Below the pieces are notes generated by a model that searched no databases, was not told where the DNA came from, and was given only the letters and a program-made list of their open reading frames with translations. Below, one piece after another: positions 35,772 to 45,269 of a stretch of DNA of 64,000 nucleotides. Each line of letters starts with the position of its first letter. The stretch's first letter is position 1. The position numbers and the translations under genes were made by a program. Source of the DNA: an uncultured Ruminococcus sp. (GTDB lineage Bacteria > Bacillota > Clostridia > Oscillospirales > Ruminococcaceae). The stretch covers positions 62,001 through 126,000 of the forward strand of contig CAKSAK010000007.1 of the NCBI GenBank assembly GCA_934435205.1, given 5' to 3'.

Positions 35772-36324
35772 AGATACTGTCCTCCTTTACGGTCTTTTTT
35801 AGTTTGGAAACAGCCTGACGGTATTTCCATGTGACAGTACCCAACGGCTTCCCCACTGCCTGACTTATCTCACGAAAGGTCATATCCATTCCCAGCCTCA
35901 TGTTCAGGATATCTCTTTCATCGTCTGAAAGCAGCTTCAAAGCCTCCTCGAAGGTGAGCTTTCCGATCACATCGTCGTCTACCCGCATACTGTCCTGCTG
36001 TTCTTTGTGCCCTGCTTCATCATCGTCAAGAGTCGGCGTTTCGTGCCGCCTTTTTCTGATAAAATCAAGAGCGAGATTTTTCGCCATTACAGTCAGATAT
36101 CGCTTATGCCCCGTACCCTTTCGGTACTGACCTGCGGTGTCCCATAGCTTTAGGAAAAAATCTGATGTGAGGTCCTCAGCGTCCTGAGGACTTTTCACAA
36201 TGTCAAGCATGATACTGTATATCACCTTGCCGTAGCATTGATAGATCTCCCTAAGCCCGTTTTTGTCATTTTTCAGGATCAGCTCCACCCTGAAATCAAA
36301 CTCAGCGTCGGTCAAGTCTTTCAC
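35764..36324 (-). CDS. ECF-type RNA polymerase sigma factor
   Basis: 186 residues. Region 2 (DAEDLTSDFFLKLWDTAGQY, RYLTVMAKNLALDFIRKRR) and region 4 (LSDDERDILNMRLGMDMTFREISQAVGKPLGTV). Start is GTG 36324, or TTG 36315 judged by GAGGGGT spacing. Promoter-proximal gene of the sigma/anti-sigma/VWA operon, presumably autoregulated after an envelope signal. Confidence 0.9.
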   Translation of the reverse strand: MKDLTDAEFDFRVELILKNDKNGLREIYQCYGKVIYSIMLDIVKSPQDAEDLTSDFFLKLWDTAGQYRKGTGHKRYLTVMAKNLALDFIRKRRHETPTLDDDEAGHKEQQDSMRVDDDVIGKLTFEEALKLLSDDERDILNMRLGMDMTFREISQAVGKPLGTVTWKYRQAVSKLKKTVKEDSIYG

Positions 36325-36481
36325 ACCCCTCGATAACTTATATACGATTTTGCACGGGAGATTTTATGGCAAAATAGTATACAAATTTTACTTTTATTTT
36401 TTGTGCATTGATAACAAACTTATGTACAAACACAATTGTGCCGATAAGATATTTTAGCACATTAAAGTGCTTCTGTCAAAT

Positions 36482-36522
36482 AAAAGAACACACCCCCGTC
36501 CATATGAACGAGGGTGTGTTCT
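36482..36522 (-). terminator. Terminator of the pts operon
   Basis: Minus-strand stem GAACACACCCTCGT / ACGGGGGTGTGTTC followed by TTTTA. Confidence 0.85.
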
Positions 36523-36544
36523 TCGTGTGAAGATCTATGAGAAA

Positions 36545-38179
36545 TTATTTGGAGAGGTCAATATTTCTTACAGCGTCCCTTACCTTAAGAACAAAGGTCG
36601 GAGAAACTGAAAGCTCGTCAATGCCCATTCTCAGGAAGGTTTCTGTGAGCGTTGTATCAGCCGCAAGCTCACCGCATATACCTATCCATGCACCGTTCTT
36701 GTGGGCATTCTCTGCGGACATCTCAATAAGTCTGAGTATAGCCTCGTGGTGAGTGTCGCAGAACTGCTCTATATCAGGGTTCTGTCTGTCGCAAGCAAGA
36801 GTATACTGAGTGAGGTCATTTGTGCCAACGCTGAAAAAGTCCACAAGCTTTGCAAGCTTATCGCTTATGATAGCCGCCGCAGGAGTTTCTATCATGATGC
36901 CAAGCTCAACGCTATCAGAAACTGTTATGCCCTGTTCTTTAAGCTCCGCCTTTACCTCATCGCACATAGCAAGGGCTTTTTCCACCTCTGAAACGCTTGT
37001 TATCATAGGGAACATTATGCCCAGATTGCCGTATACGGAAGCTCTGAAAAGCGCTCTGAGCTGAGTTTTGAATATCTCAGGTCTTGTAAGGCAAATTCTT
37101 ATTGCTCTGTATCCCAAAGCTGGGTTTTCCTCTTTTTTCAGACCGAAGTAATCCACCTGCTTGTCTGCACCGATATCAAGCGTTCTTATGATGACCTTTT
37201 TGCCTGCCATGCTCTCAAGAACACGCTTGTAAGCCTGAAACTGCTGTTCCTCTGTAGGGAAATCAGAGTTTTCAAGATAGAGAAACTCACTTCTGAAAAG
37301 TCCTATTCCTCCTGCGTCATTGAGAAGCACTGCGCCGATATTGTCAACGCTTCCGATATTTGCATAAATATTTATCTTTTTGCCGTCCTTTGTGACATTC
37401 TCCTTGCCTTTGAGGGTCTGCAAAAGACGCTTTTTCTCCTCGTCTGCTTTCTGCTTTTTGGTAAGCTCTGCGGTGGTCTGCTCGTCAGGGTCAACAAATA
37501 TTTCCCCTGTAAAACCGTCAACGATAGCAAAGTCGCCGTCCTTTATTTCTGACAGGAATTTGCTTCCAACGCCTATTACCGCAGGTATGTTCATGTTTCT
37601 TGCAAGGATAGCTGTATGTGAATTTGATGAGCCATGTGCAGTAACAAAAGCAAGCACCTTGTCTTTATCAAGAGATATAGTTTCACTTGGCGCAAGATCA
37701 TCGGCACAAACTATCATCTTGTCGTCACCTGCTGAGCTGTCGCTGACATTGCCCGTGAGGTTTGCGATTATCCTGTTGGAGATATCCTTTACATCTGCGG
37801 CTCTTGCCTGCATATAGGGATCGTCCATAGAAGCAAACATCTCCGCAAAGTTGTCTGCTGTCACTGCCACCGCATATTCTGCGTTGACCTTCTGGCTGTC
37901 GATGATATTCTCTATAGACTCGTTGTAATCATCATCTTCAAGCATCATCATGTGTATCTCAAAGATCTGAGCGTTTGTTTCGCCCACCTCCCTGAGTGCC
38001 TTGTCATAAATGTTCTGGAGCTGTTCTGTGGCTGCCTGCTTAGCTTTGGCAACTCGCTTCTTTTCGCCCTCGCTGTCTTCTGTGTGGATACGTTTTATAG
38101 CGGTATCCTGCTTTTTGAATACTGAGATCTTACCCATTGCTACCGCACCGTAAACGCCTTTTCCTGTAAACTTAGTCAT
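36545..38179 (-). CDS. ptsI: PTS enzyme I
   Basis: 544 residues from ATG 38179 (MTKFTGKG) behind AGGGGCGG; the upstream frame is leader. Transfers phosphate from PEP to HPr. Active-site His188 in AHGSSNSHTAILARN, PEP-binding LFRSEFLYL and MIETPAAAI, and C-terminal FSVGTNDLTQYTLACDR are present. Last gene of glcT-ptsG-ptsH-ptsI. Confidence 0.96.
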   Translation of the reverse strand: MTKFTGKGVYGAVAMGKISVFKKQDTAIKRIHTEDSEGEKKRVAKAKQAATEQLQNIYDKALREVGETNAQIFEIHMMMLEDDDYNESIENIIDSQKVNAEYAVAVTADNFAEMFASMDDPYMQARAADVKDISNRIIANLTGNVSDSSAGDDKMIVCADDLAPSETISLDKDKVLAFVTAHGSSNSHTAILARNMNIPAVIGVGSKFLSEIKDGDFAIVDGFTGEIFVDPDEQTTAELTKKQKADEEKKRLLQTLKGKENVTKDGKKINIYANIGSVDNIGAVLLNDAGGIGLFRSEFLYLENSDFPTEEQQFQAYKRVLESMAGKKVIIRTLDIGADKQVDYFGLKKEENPALGYRAIRICLTRPEIFKTQLRALFRASVYGNLGIMFPMITSVSEVEKALAMCDEVKAELKEQGITVSDSVELGIMIETPAAAIISDKLAKLVDFFSVGTNDLTQYTLACDRQNPDIEQFCDTHHEAILRLIEMSAENAHKNGAWIGICGELAADTTLTETFLRMGIDELSVSPTFVLKVRDAVRNIDLSK

Positions 38180-38234
38180 AAATATCCGCCCCTTTTTTCT
38201 CATAGATTTTAAAATTCTGATCCTCATGCTGTTT

Positions 38235-38287
38235 CCAGCCGATGGGACGTCCCTGCGAACACGCCTCAGAAACGTCCCGTCGGCTGG
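38235..38287. repeat. Long intercistronic hairpin between ptsH and ptsI
   Basis: 16-bp arms with one G-U (CCAGCCGATGGGACGT with ACGTCCCGTCGGCTGG) around a 21-base loop. A second small stem CTGG-CGG/CCG-CCAG overlaps at 38284-38305. No T-tract on the minus strand, so RNA processing or stability is likelier than termination. Confidence 0.65.
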
Positions 38288-38319
38288 ACGGCTTTTACCG
38301 CCCAGCTAACAGATAAAAA

Positions 38320-38577
38320 CTAGAGTGTTTCCTCAAAAAATGCCTTGAGTGCCTCTGAAGCCTTGTCCTCGTCTGCACCCTCGCAGGTAACGGTAACAGT
38401 ATCGCCCTGCTTAACGCCAAGACCCATAAGAGCCATAAGCTTTGTGATGTTCACGCTCTTTCCGCCCTTTTCGATAGTGCAAACGCTCTCGAACTCCTTT
38501 GCTTTCTTTGCAAGAAGTCCTGCTGGTCTTGCGTGGATACCAACTTCGTCTGTGATAGTGTAGCTAAATGTTTTCAT
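38320..38577 (-). CDS. ptsH: PTS phosphocarrier HPr, lacking Ser46
   Basis: 85 residues from ATG 38577 (MKTFSYTITD), set by GGAGG. His15 in GIHARPAG is the phosphorylation site used by enzyme I. In Firmicute HPr, Ser46 (NLKSIMGV) is phosphorylated by HPr kinase for catabolite repression; here the aligned segment is NITKLMALMGLG, with Lys at 46. Either another residue (Thr45) is used or this HPr does not take part in that control. Confidence 0.93.
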   Translation of the reverse strand: MKTFSYTITDEVGIHARPAGLLAKKAKEFESVCTIEKGGKSVNITKLMALMGLGVKQGDTVTVTCEGADEDKASEALKAFFEETL

Positions 38578-38596
38578 GATGAATACCTCCAAATAA

Positions 38597-40750
38597 TTAT
38601 TTGATCTTCAAAATTATATCTCCTGCCGAAACGCTGTTTTGTGCGACAGGTTCAACAGACGCATAATCGTCCGTGTTGCCAATGATGATAGGTGTTGTCA
38701 CCTTATAGCCTGCGGCTTTTATCTTATCCATATCAAAGCTTATGAGCAGGTCGCCTTTCTTTACCTCCTGACCGTCGCTGACATGGGCTTCAAAATACTG
38801 TCCGCCAAGCTTTACAGTGTCGATACCGATATGGAGAAGTATCTCAACGCCCTCGCTTGATACCATATTTACAGCATGCTTTGTGTCAAAAACGCTGTCT
38901 ATCTTTCCGTCGCATGGAGCGTAAAGCTTGCCCTCTGACGGTTCAACTGCTGCGCCCTCGCCGAGTATCTTCTGTGAGAACACCTCGTCCTCAACGTCCT
39001 CAAGCTTAACGGCAGTGCCGTTCATGTGAGAGTAAAGAGTTATTGCCTTGCCGTTAGTTTCTGTATTTTCTGCGCCCTCGGTCTGCGGTTTTTCTTCTGT
39101 TTTATCAGAAGCTTCCTCAGTGCCGATAATGCTGTCAGGATCATCGCTGTATGGCGAGTCTATAAAGTCTTCAAGGTCTGATTTTATAACTGAGACCTTT
39201 GGTCCGTAAATGACCTGAACGCCGTTGCCCTTATGGATAACGCCTGAAGCACCGCTGGCCTTGAGCATATCGTCCGTGACCTTTGAGGCATCGTTTACTG
39301 TAACTCTAAGTCTTGTTGCACAGCAGTCAACGTCTGAAAGGTTATCCTTGCCGCCAAGACCCTTGAGTATCATTGCGCTTACAACGTCTGAAGCTCTCTT
39401 GTCTGCACCCTTTGCCTTTGCCGCCTTAGCCTCGTTCACGTCGCTTCTGCGATAAAGCTTAGGTTCAACGTCATCAGGCTCTCTGCCAGGTGTTTTAAGA
39501 TTCATCTTTGTTATCATAAAGTAGAACACAAAGTAGTAAACTACTGCATAGATAAGTCCCACAACAACTATCCATATCCAGTGGGTCTTTGCGTTGCCCT
39601 GCAAAACTCCGAAAAGTGTCATGTCTATAAGACCGCCTGAGAATGTCATTCCAACGCCAACGTTAAGAATATGCATAAGCATATAGGAAAGTCCTGCCAA
39701 TACGCAGTGAACAGCGTACATAAGAGGAGCAACGAACAGGAATGTGAACTCCAAAGGTTCTGTGATACCTGTTATCATTGAAGTAAGAGCCGCTGACAGA
39801 AGCAAGCTTCCTACTACCTTTTTCTTTTCAGGACGTGCAGTTTTATACATTGCAAACGCTGCAGCAGGAAGACCGAATATCATGAATGGGAACTTTCCAG
39901 CCATAAATCTTGTTGCTGATACTGAGAAAACTTCTGTTGACTTTGAAGCAAGCTCTGCAAAGAATATGTTCTGTGCGCCTGCCACCATGTTGCCGTCTAT
40001 CATCATCGAGCCGCCAAGCTCTGTCTGCCAGAAAGGCATATAGAAAACGTGATGAAGTCCGAATGGGATAAGTGCACGTTCAAGTATGCCGTATATCCAA
40101 GTGCCTGCATATCCTGAGTTGAGTACAAGCACGCCAAGCTTTGAGATACCAAGCTGTACTACAGGCCACAGATAGAACATGATGATACCAACGATAAGGT
40201 ATGTGACAGTTGAAACGATAGGAACAAATCTTGTTCCGCCAAAGAATGAAAGCACCTGCGGAAGCTCTGTTTTATAGAACTTATTGTGAAGTGCCGCAAC
40301 GCCAAGTCCAACGATTATACCGCCGAACACGCCCATTTGCAAGGTGGTTATACCAAGCACTGAGGTGGTGGAGTTTTCTGCCATTGCCTCAACGCCGCCC
40401 TTTGCGGTGATAAGTGCGCTGATAGTGGTGTTCATTACGATATAGGCGATAGCACCCGAAAGAGCCGCAACTTCCTTTTCTTTCTTTGCCATTCCGATAG
40501 CAACGCCCATTGCAAACAGAAGCGCAAGGTTATCAAAAACGGCGCTTCCCGTTTTGCTCATTATGTCGAGGATAGTGTAAAGCACACCGCCCTCATAGAT
40601 GAATTTGCCCAGATGATAGGTCTCGATAGTTGTGGCGTTGGTGAAAGAACTGCCTATTCCAAGAAGCAGACCCGCCACCGGCAGCAGTGCGATAGGGAGC
40701 ATGAAAGAGCGTCCCACACGCTGCAATACGCCGAAAATTTTATCCTTCAT
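38597..40750 (-). CDS. ptsG: Glucose/GlcNAc-type PTS transporter EIICBA
   Basis: 717 residues from ATG 40750 with GGAGG upstream. Order: IIC membrane domain (about 1-420, ten helices, ITGITEPLEF motif near 330), IIB with phospho-Cys477 in DCCATRLRV, a Ser/Glu/Thr-rich linker, and IIA with His624 and His639 (EILLHIGIDTV). Imports and phosphorylates glucose or N-acetylglucosamine. Position between glcT and ptsHI matches the B. subtilis glucose cluster, favouring glucose. Confidence 0.92.
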   Translation of the reverse strand: MKDKIFGVLQRVGRSFMLPIALLPVAGLLLGIGSSFTNATTIETYHLGKFIYEGGVLYTILDIMSKTGSAVFDNLALLFAMGVAIGMAKKEKEVAALSGAIAYIVMNTTISALITAKGGVEAMAENSTTSVLGITTLQMGVFGGIIVGLGVAALHNKFYKTELPQVLSFFGGTRFVPIVSTVTYLIVGIIMFYLWPVVQLGISKLGVLVLNSGYAGTWIYGILERALIPFGLHHVFYMPFWQTELGGSMMIDGNMVAGAQNIFFAELASKSTEVFSVSATRFMAGKFPFMIFGLPAAAFAMYKTARPEKKKVVGSLLLSAALTSMITGITEPLEFTFLFVAPLMYAVHCVLAGLSYMLMHILNVGVGMTFSGGLIDMTLFGVLQGNAKTHWIWIVVVGLIYAVVYYFVFYFMITKMNLKTPGREPDDVEPKLYRRSDVNEAKAAKAKGADKRASDVVSAMILKGLGGKDNLSDVDCCATRLRVTVNDASKVTDDMLKASGASGVIHKGNGVQVIYGPKVSVIKSDLEDFIDSPYSDDPDSIIGTEEASDKTEEKPQTEGAENTETNGKAITLYSHMNGTAVKLEDVEDEVFSQKILGEGAAVEPSEGKLYAPCDGKIDSVFDTKHAVNMVSSEGVEILLHIGIDTVKLGGQYFEAHVSDGQEVKKGDLLISFDMDKIKAAGYKVTTPIIIGNTDDYASVEPVAQNSVSAGDIILKIK

Positions 40751-40787
40751 AATAATAATATCCTCCAAAATAATTATATCTCAGCCG

Positions 40788-40818
40788 AATTATCATTATG
40801 GTACCGTTAATGATAATT
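40788..40818. promoter_or_regulatory. 31-bp palindrome between glcT and ptsG
   Basis: AATTATCATTA and TAATGATAATT are perfect 11-bp arms around nine bases containing GGTACC. No T-tract; could be a repressor site or an RNA hairpin controlling ptsG. Function not assigned. Confidence 0.55.
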
Positions 40819-40856
40819 CCGCAGCGAATACGTTATATAAGCTGTGGCAAGAATGC

Positions 40857-41693
40857 CTATTCGCTTATTTTCTTCAAATGGATCGAAAGAGTTATCATTT
40901 CATCTTCCGATATAGTTTTAGCATAATTCTTTAAAATATGATCCTGCATATGCTTTGCGCATTTATACTGCTTTTTGAATTTCTTTTTTATGATATCAGT
41001 GAACTCCTCGTCCCTGCTGAGAACATTAGGAAGCTCCTGAGATTTGAAGAGTCTTTTCGCAAGATATTTTAAATGAACAAGAAATCTTTCATATGCCACC
41101 GAATTCTTGTTTATCTTCCCTGACAAACAAGCGTCCGCTATCTCAGCACAGCCGTTCACCATTTTGGTGATATCCTGTATCTGTCCCATTTTTGTGCCAA
41201 GCCTTGCGTTTATGATGTGCATTGCGATAAAGCCTGCTTCATCACCCCTCAGCTCAACGCCCAGACGCTGATATATCTCCGCCACGCAATATCTTCCAAG
41301 AGCAAGCTCTTTCGGAAAGCAGTCACTTATGGCGTCCATAAGCGGGTTTTCAAATTCAAGTCCCTGCTTTTTTCTTTCAATGGCGAATGAGATGTGATCT
41401 GAAAGTGTTATTATGAGCGACTCATTGAGCTGTCCGTCGATATGTGAAGAAATATAGTCCACAAGATCTGCCGTGAGCTTTATATGCTCATATGGTATCT
41501 CGGTCAGACACTCGATAAGCCTTTTTCTAAGCTCTGAGTCCGTAACAAAATACATTTTCTGTATTTTATCCTTATCAGGCTCATCACCATATTTTTTCCC
41601 AAAGCCTATCCCCTTGCCTGAGATTATCTGCTCTTTTCCTTTATCGTCTATGACGCTTACGGTGTTATTATTTATCACCTTGATTATTTTCAT
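40857..41693 (-). CDS. glcT: BglG-family antiterminator, GlcT-like
   Basis: 278 residues from ATG 41693 behind GGGGGA; the frame further upstream lies in the terminator. N-terminal RNA-binding CAT domain (MKIIKVINNNTVSVIDDKG), then two PTS regulation domains with their conserved histidines (PYEHIKLTADLVDYISSHI, DEAGFIAMHIINARLG). Binds the RAT hairpin in its own leader and blocks the terminator when sugar is present; phosphorylation by PTS proteins tunes it. Confidence 0.9.
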   Translation of the reverse strand: MKIIKVINNNTVSVIDDKGKEQIISGKGIGFGKKYGDEPDKDKIQKMYFVTDSELRKRLIECLTEIPYEHIKLTADLVDYISSHIDGQLNESLIITLSDHISFAIERKKQGLEFENPLMDAISDCFPKELALGRYCVAEIYQRLGVELRGDEAGFIAMHIINARLGTKMGQIQDITKMVNGCAEIADACLSGKINKNSVAYERFLVHLKYLAKRLFKSQELPNVLSRDEEFTDIIKKKFKKQYKCAKHMQDHILKNYAKTISEDEMITLSIHLKKISE

Positions 41694-41714
41694 TAAAAAT
41701 CCCCCTATAAAATC

Positions 41715-41800
41715 AAAAAAACCAACCTTAATACGAACCCATACAATATGTCCGTACAAAAGTTGGTCATGCCCAGTCTATAAATGAAAGGTAACACTCC
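41715..41800 (-). promoter_or_regulatory. RAT antiterminator overlapping an intrinsic terminator
   Basis: On the minus strand, GGAGTGTTAC...GGGCATGACC (41765-41800) matches the ribonucleic antiterminator pattern bound by BglG/GlcT proteins. Its 3' bases ACC are reused by a terminator stem (CCAACTT with AAGGTTGG, inner TACGGAC/GTTCGTA) that ends in seven T near 41715. Mutually exclusive folds are the expected switch. Confidence 0.75.
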
Positions 41801-41835
41801 AATAAAAGATGTTATGTATCAATTTCACTATAATT

Positions 41836-41864
41836 ATATTAACACACCTACATTTATTTGTCAA
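41836..41864 (-). promoter_or_regulatory. glcT-pts operon promoter
   Basis: TTGACA, 17 bases, TAATAT on the minus strand, upstream of the RAT. Confidence 0.7.
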
Positions 41865-41962
41865 CAGCGTACATAAAATTTGTTTTCCAAATCTGTTTTT
41901 TTAACAAATAAACTCATTTTGTTTTGTATAAAACCTACAATTATCAGCTTCAAAAGCACGAA

Positions 41963-41996
41963 AAAGCCGTGGAAACACTGCTGTTCCCACGGCTTT
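41963..41996 (-). terminator. htpG terminator
   Basis: Minus-strand stem AAAGCCGTGG / CCACGGCTTT followed by TTTCG. Confidence 0.85.
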
Positions 41997-42028
41997 CGGT
42001 ATGTTAAGAGAGTATCTGTAACGCTTTA

Positions 42029-43918
42029 TTATTTTGTCATAAGCTCGCAAACGAGGTTTGCAAACTCAACAGGGTTGTCGATAGACATACCCTCGATAAG
42101 CAGAGCCTGATCGTAAAGGAGCTTTGCATAGTCTTTCAGCTTGTCCTTATCGTTAGCATAGAGGTCTTTCAGCTTCTCAAAGATAGGGTGGTTTGGATTT
42201 ATCTCCAGAGCCTTTTCAGCCTTTACCTTGTTGCCGTCATTCTGAGGCATAGCGTTGAGGACCTTCTCCATTTCGATAGTTATACTGCCGTCCGATGAAA
42301 GGCAAACAGGGTGAGTTTTAAGCTTCTTTGAAAGACGGACAGTCTTTACCTTGTCAGCGATAGCTTCCTGCATGAAAGTGAACATATCCTTGTTCTCTTC
42401 GTCAAGCTTCTTAGCCTCTTCCTTTTCTTCCTCTGTATCAAGGTCGAGATCAGCGTCGCTTATGGACTTGAAAGGCTTGCCGTCATAGTTTATCATCACC
42501 TTGATAGCGAACTCGTCAACGTCCTGTGTAAAATAAAGAACTTCATAGCCCTTATCCTTGATCTTTTCAAGCTGAGGGAGCATTTCGATCCTTTCCTTTG
42601 TTTCGCCGCAAGCATAGTAGATCTCTTTCTGATCCTCTTTCATTCTTGAAACATACTCTTTGAGTGTAACGTTCTTGCCGTCAAATGAGGATGGGAACAT
42701 AAGGAGATCTTTAAGAGTTTCGTTTGCAGCGCCGTATGACTGATAAATACCGAACTTAAACTGAAGCCCGAATACGCTGTAGAACTTCTCATACTTCTCA
42801 CGGTCATTTTTCAGAAGCTTTGCAAGCTCGTTTTTGATAGACTTTTCAAGATTCTTTGCAATTATCTTGAGCTGTCTGTCCTGCTGTAAAAGCTCACGGG
42901 AAATGTTCAGTGAGAGATCCTCAGAGTCAACAACGCCCTTTACAAAGCTGAACCAGTCAGGAAGCAGGTCAGCACACTTTTCCATTATCATTACTCCGCT
43001 TGAATAAAGCTGTAGTCCCTTTTCATAGTCCTTTGAGTAATAGTCAAAAGGCGCACGAGCAGGGATATAAAGCAGTGCGTCATATGTTGCAACGCCCTCG
43101 TTCTTTGAATGGATATGTGCAACAGGCGGCTCATAGTCGCCGAACTTCTCCATATAGAAGTTGTTGTAATCCTCGTCCTTAAGCTCGCTCTTGTTCTTCT
43201 TCCAGATAGGGGTCATGCTGTTAAGAGTTTCAATAGCCTTGTGTACCTCAGGCTCTTTACCCTCCTCATTATAATGAGTATGCTCGACTTCCATTCTGAT
43301 AGGGAATCTGATGTAGTCAGAATATTTCTTTACAAGCGACTGTATCTGATACTGATCAAGATATGTTGAATACTTCTCGTCATCAGTATCGTCCTTGAGT
43401 TTAAGTGTGATAGTCGTACCAACGCCGTCAGGCTTGTCGCACTCTTCTATTGTGTAGCCCTCCACACCGTCAGACGTCCACTTGTAAGCCTGATCGCTGC
43501 CAAAAGCCTTTGTTACAACTGTAACTTCCTTTGCTACCATAAAAGTAGAATAGAAGCCTACACCGAACTGACCGATGATATCGACATCGTCCCCAAGGTC
43601 ATTGTCTTTCTTAAAAGCGAATGAGCCTGAGTTTGCGATAGTACCAAGGTTGTTTTCAAGATCCTCCTCGGTCATACCGATGCCGTTATCAGAAACTGTA
43701 AGAGTTCTGTTTTCCTTGTCGATAGCGATATTGATAGCGAAATCGCTCTTTTTCATTCCCACAGAAGTGTCTGTCAGGGACTTGAAATACAGCTTATCAA
43801 TAGCGTCGCTTGCATTTGAGATTATCTCTCTGAGAAAAATCTCCTTATGAGTGTAGATCGAATTGATCATCATATCAAGCAGTCTTTTTGATTCTGCCTT
43901 AAATTCCTTTGTCTGCAT
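42029..43918 (-). CDS. htpG: Hsp90-family chaperone HtpG
   Basis: 629 residues, normal length. GHKL ATP site: [40 protein letters not shown], and the Hsp90 signature at the N-terminus ([12 protein letters not shown]). Middle domain with the catalytic-arginine loop ([18 protein letters not shown]). Preceded by a perfect CIRCE operator and a consensus-like promoter, implying HrcA control. Monocistronic. Confidence 0.96.
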   Translation of the reverse strand: MQTKEFKAESKRLLDMMINSIYTHKEIFLREIISNASDAIDKLYFKSLTDTSVGMKKSDFAINIAIDKENRTLTVSDNGIGMTEEDLENNLGTIANSGSFAFKKDNDLGDDVDIIGQFGVGFYSTFMVAKEVTVVTKAFGSDQAYKWTSDGVEGYTIEECDKPDGVGTTITLKLKDDTDDEKYSTYLDQYQIQSLVKKYSDYIRFPIRMEVEHTHYNEEGKEPEVHKAIETLNSMTPIWKKNKSELKDEDYNNFYMEKFGDYEPPVAHIHSKNEGVATYDALLYIPARAPFDYYSKDYEKGLQLYSSGVMIMEKCADLLPDWFSFVKGVVDSEDLSLNISRELLQQDRQLKIIAKNLEKSIKNELAKLLKNDREKYEKFYSVFGLQFKFGIYQSYGAANETLKDLLMFPSSFDGKNVTLKEYVSRMKEDQKEIYYACGETKERIEMLPQLEKIKDKGYEVLYFTQDVDEFAIKVMINYDGKPFKSISDADLDLDTEEEKEEAKKLDEENKDMFTFMQEAIADKVKTVRLSKKLKTHPVCLSSDGSITIEMEKVLNAMPQNDGNKVKAEKALEINPNHPIFEKLKDLYANDKDKLKDYAKLLYDQALLIEGMSIDNPVEFANLVCELMTK

Positions 43919-43975
43919 AAAATCTCGACCTTTCCTTAATAATATTTTACTTTCTTTGAATACTGTTCCATATAA

Positions 43976-44002
43976 TTAGCACTCTATCTATTTGAGTGCT
44001 AA
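43976..44002 (-). promoter_or_regulatory. CIRCE operator (HrcA site) of htpG
   Basis: TTAGCACTC, nine bases, GAGTGCTAA: exact consensus, just downstream of the -10 box. Confidence 0.95.
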
Positions 44003-44006
44003 TTAT

Positions 44007-44034
44007 ATTATACAACAAGGTTGATAAAATGCAA
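44007..44034 (-). promoter_or_regulatory. htpG promoter
   Basis: TTGCAT, 16 bases, TATAAT on the minus strand, abutting CIRCE. Confidence 0.7.
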
Positions 44035-44106
44035 TAGTTATCACAAAATTTCTCTTATTTATTTACATTTTCATAACATTTCATCACATACCTGACAAAA
44101 TACCAT

Positions 44107-44136
44107 TTGCAAAAGCACCATGTTGTGTGCTATAAT
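44107..44136 (+). promoter_or_regulatory. Promoter of the CPBP protease gene
   Basis: TTGCAA, 18 bases, TATAAT. Confidence 0.55.
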
Positions 44137-44170
44137 ATATAGATAAGACCGAACAAGGGAGGAATAATAT

Positions 44171-45196
44171 TTGACTACCAAAAAGTCTGTTTCTCTGCTG
44201 ACCCCTGAAAAACAGCAGAAAAAGAAGCTTCTTACTATAGATTGCGTGAAAATTTCACTTCTGCTCATTTTATACAACCTGCTGAACAGGATATTCGCAG
44301 TGGTATTCTTTTACGTTGCATACACTTACCACTCAGGAAAATTCACTCTGAGCTACTCGGCAGTTATCAGCTATCTGAAAAAGCAGACCGCTTTTATAAG
44401 CTCAACTACTTTTTCCATGACGGCAAATTTGTTTATCACTCTTATGAGCGTGCTTGTTTTTGGGATATTTTTTGCTATACTTTTCCGAAAACGAGAATCA
44501 AGCTTCATAAAGCCAAAAAAAGGCACGGCAGTTAAGGGACTAAAATGGTTTTCAGCCTGCTTTGTGATAAACATTCTGCTGTCACAGCTCACATCTATCC
44601 TCACAGGCATACTTGGTCAAAACGGTGTGACAGTTCCAACAAGCGATTTTTCCATTCATCAGCCCTCTGCCCTTGCAGTAATAGTGCAGTTCTCATACGT
44701 TGTGATAATAGCCCCTATCGTTGAGGAATTTATCTACCGTGGAGCGATCCTCACGGCTCTAAGCCCATACGGAAGGGGTGCGGCGGTGCTTTTCTCGGCG
44801 CTCGCATTCGGACTTATGCACGGAAATATCCCTCAGGCGGCTTCGGCATTCGGTACGGGACTTGTTTACGCTATTATTGCCGCAAAATGCGGCTCGATAC
44901 TGCCAACAGTTATAATACACTGTCTGAACAATCTGCTTGCCAACTTCTCGTCCATATCTGATGCGATAGGGCTTGAACACTATGAGACCTTCATGAGCGT
45001 TGCTGAGATAGTCATAGGTCTGGTGGGCTTTATGGTGCTTTTCACAAGCCTTAAAAAGCTTCTCATTGATGACAGCGAAAACGTGCTTACGCCGAAAGAA
45101 TGCCGCAGATATGTTTTCGCAAACCCTGCCACAATAGTCTATATGCTCTGCCTTATCATACCGATAGTAAAGAGCCTTATCCAAGCAAACAGCTAA
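44171..45196 (+). CDS. CPBP-family intramembrane metalloprotease
   Basis: 341 residues from TTG 44171 after GGGAGGAATAA. About eight membrane helices. Family motifs in order: EEFIYRG (EExxxR), FGLMHGN (FxxxH), and HCLNNLLAN (HxxxN). Members process bacteriocins or prenylated proteins, or act in anti-bacteriocin immunity; no such substrate gene is nearby. Confidence 0.9.
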   Translation: MTTKKSVSLLTPEKQQKKKLLTIDCVKISLLLILYNLLNRIFAVVFFYVAYTYHSGKFTLSYSAVISYLKKQTAFISSTTFSMTANLFITLMSVLVFGIFFAILFRKRESSFIKPKKGTAVKGLKWFSACFVINILLSQLTSILTGILGQNGVTVPTSDFSIHQPSALAVIVQFSYVVIIAPIVEEFIYRGAILTALSPYGRGAAVLFSALAFGLMHGNIPQAASAFGTGLVYAIIAAKCGSILPTVIIHCLNNLLANFSSISDAIGLEHYETFMSVAEIVIGLVGFMVLFTSLKKLLIDDSENVLTPKECRRYVFANPATIVYMLCLIIPIVKSLIQANS

Positions 45197-45213
45197 AATT
45201 CCAAACAAAAAAA

Positions 45214-45254
45214 CGGGTGACTGCCAATAATTTGACAGCCACCCGATATTTTTA
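45214..45254. terminator. Bidirectional terminator between CPBP and proS
   Basis: Stem CGGGTGaCTGcCAA / TTGACAGcCACCCG followed by ATATTTTTAT. Confidence 0.85.
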
Positions 45255-45269
45255 TATCCAAAGAGCCTA

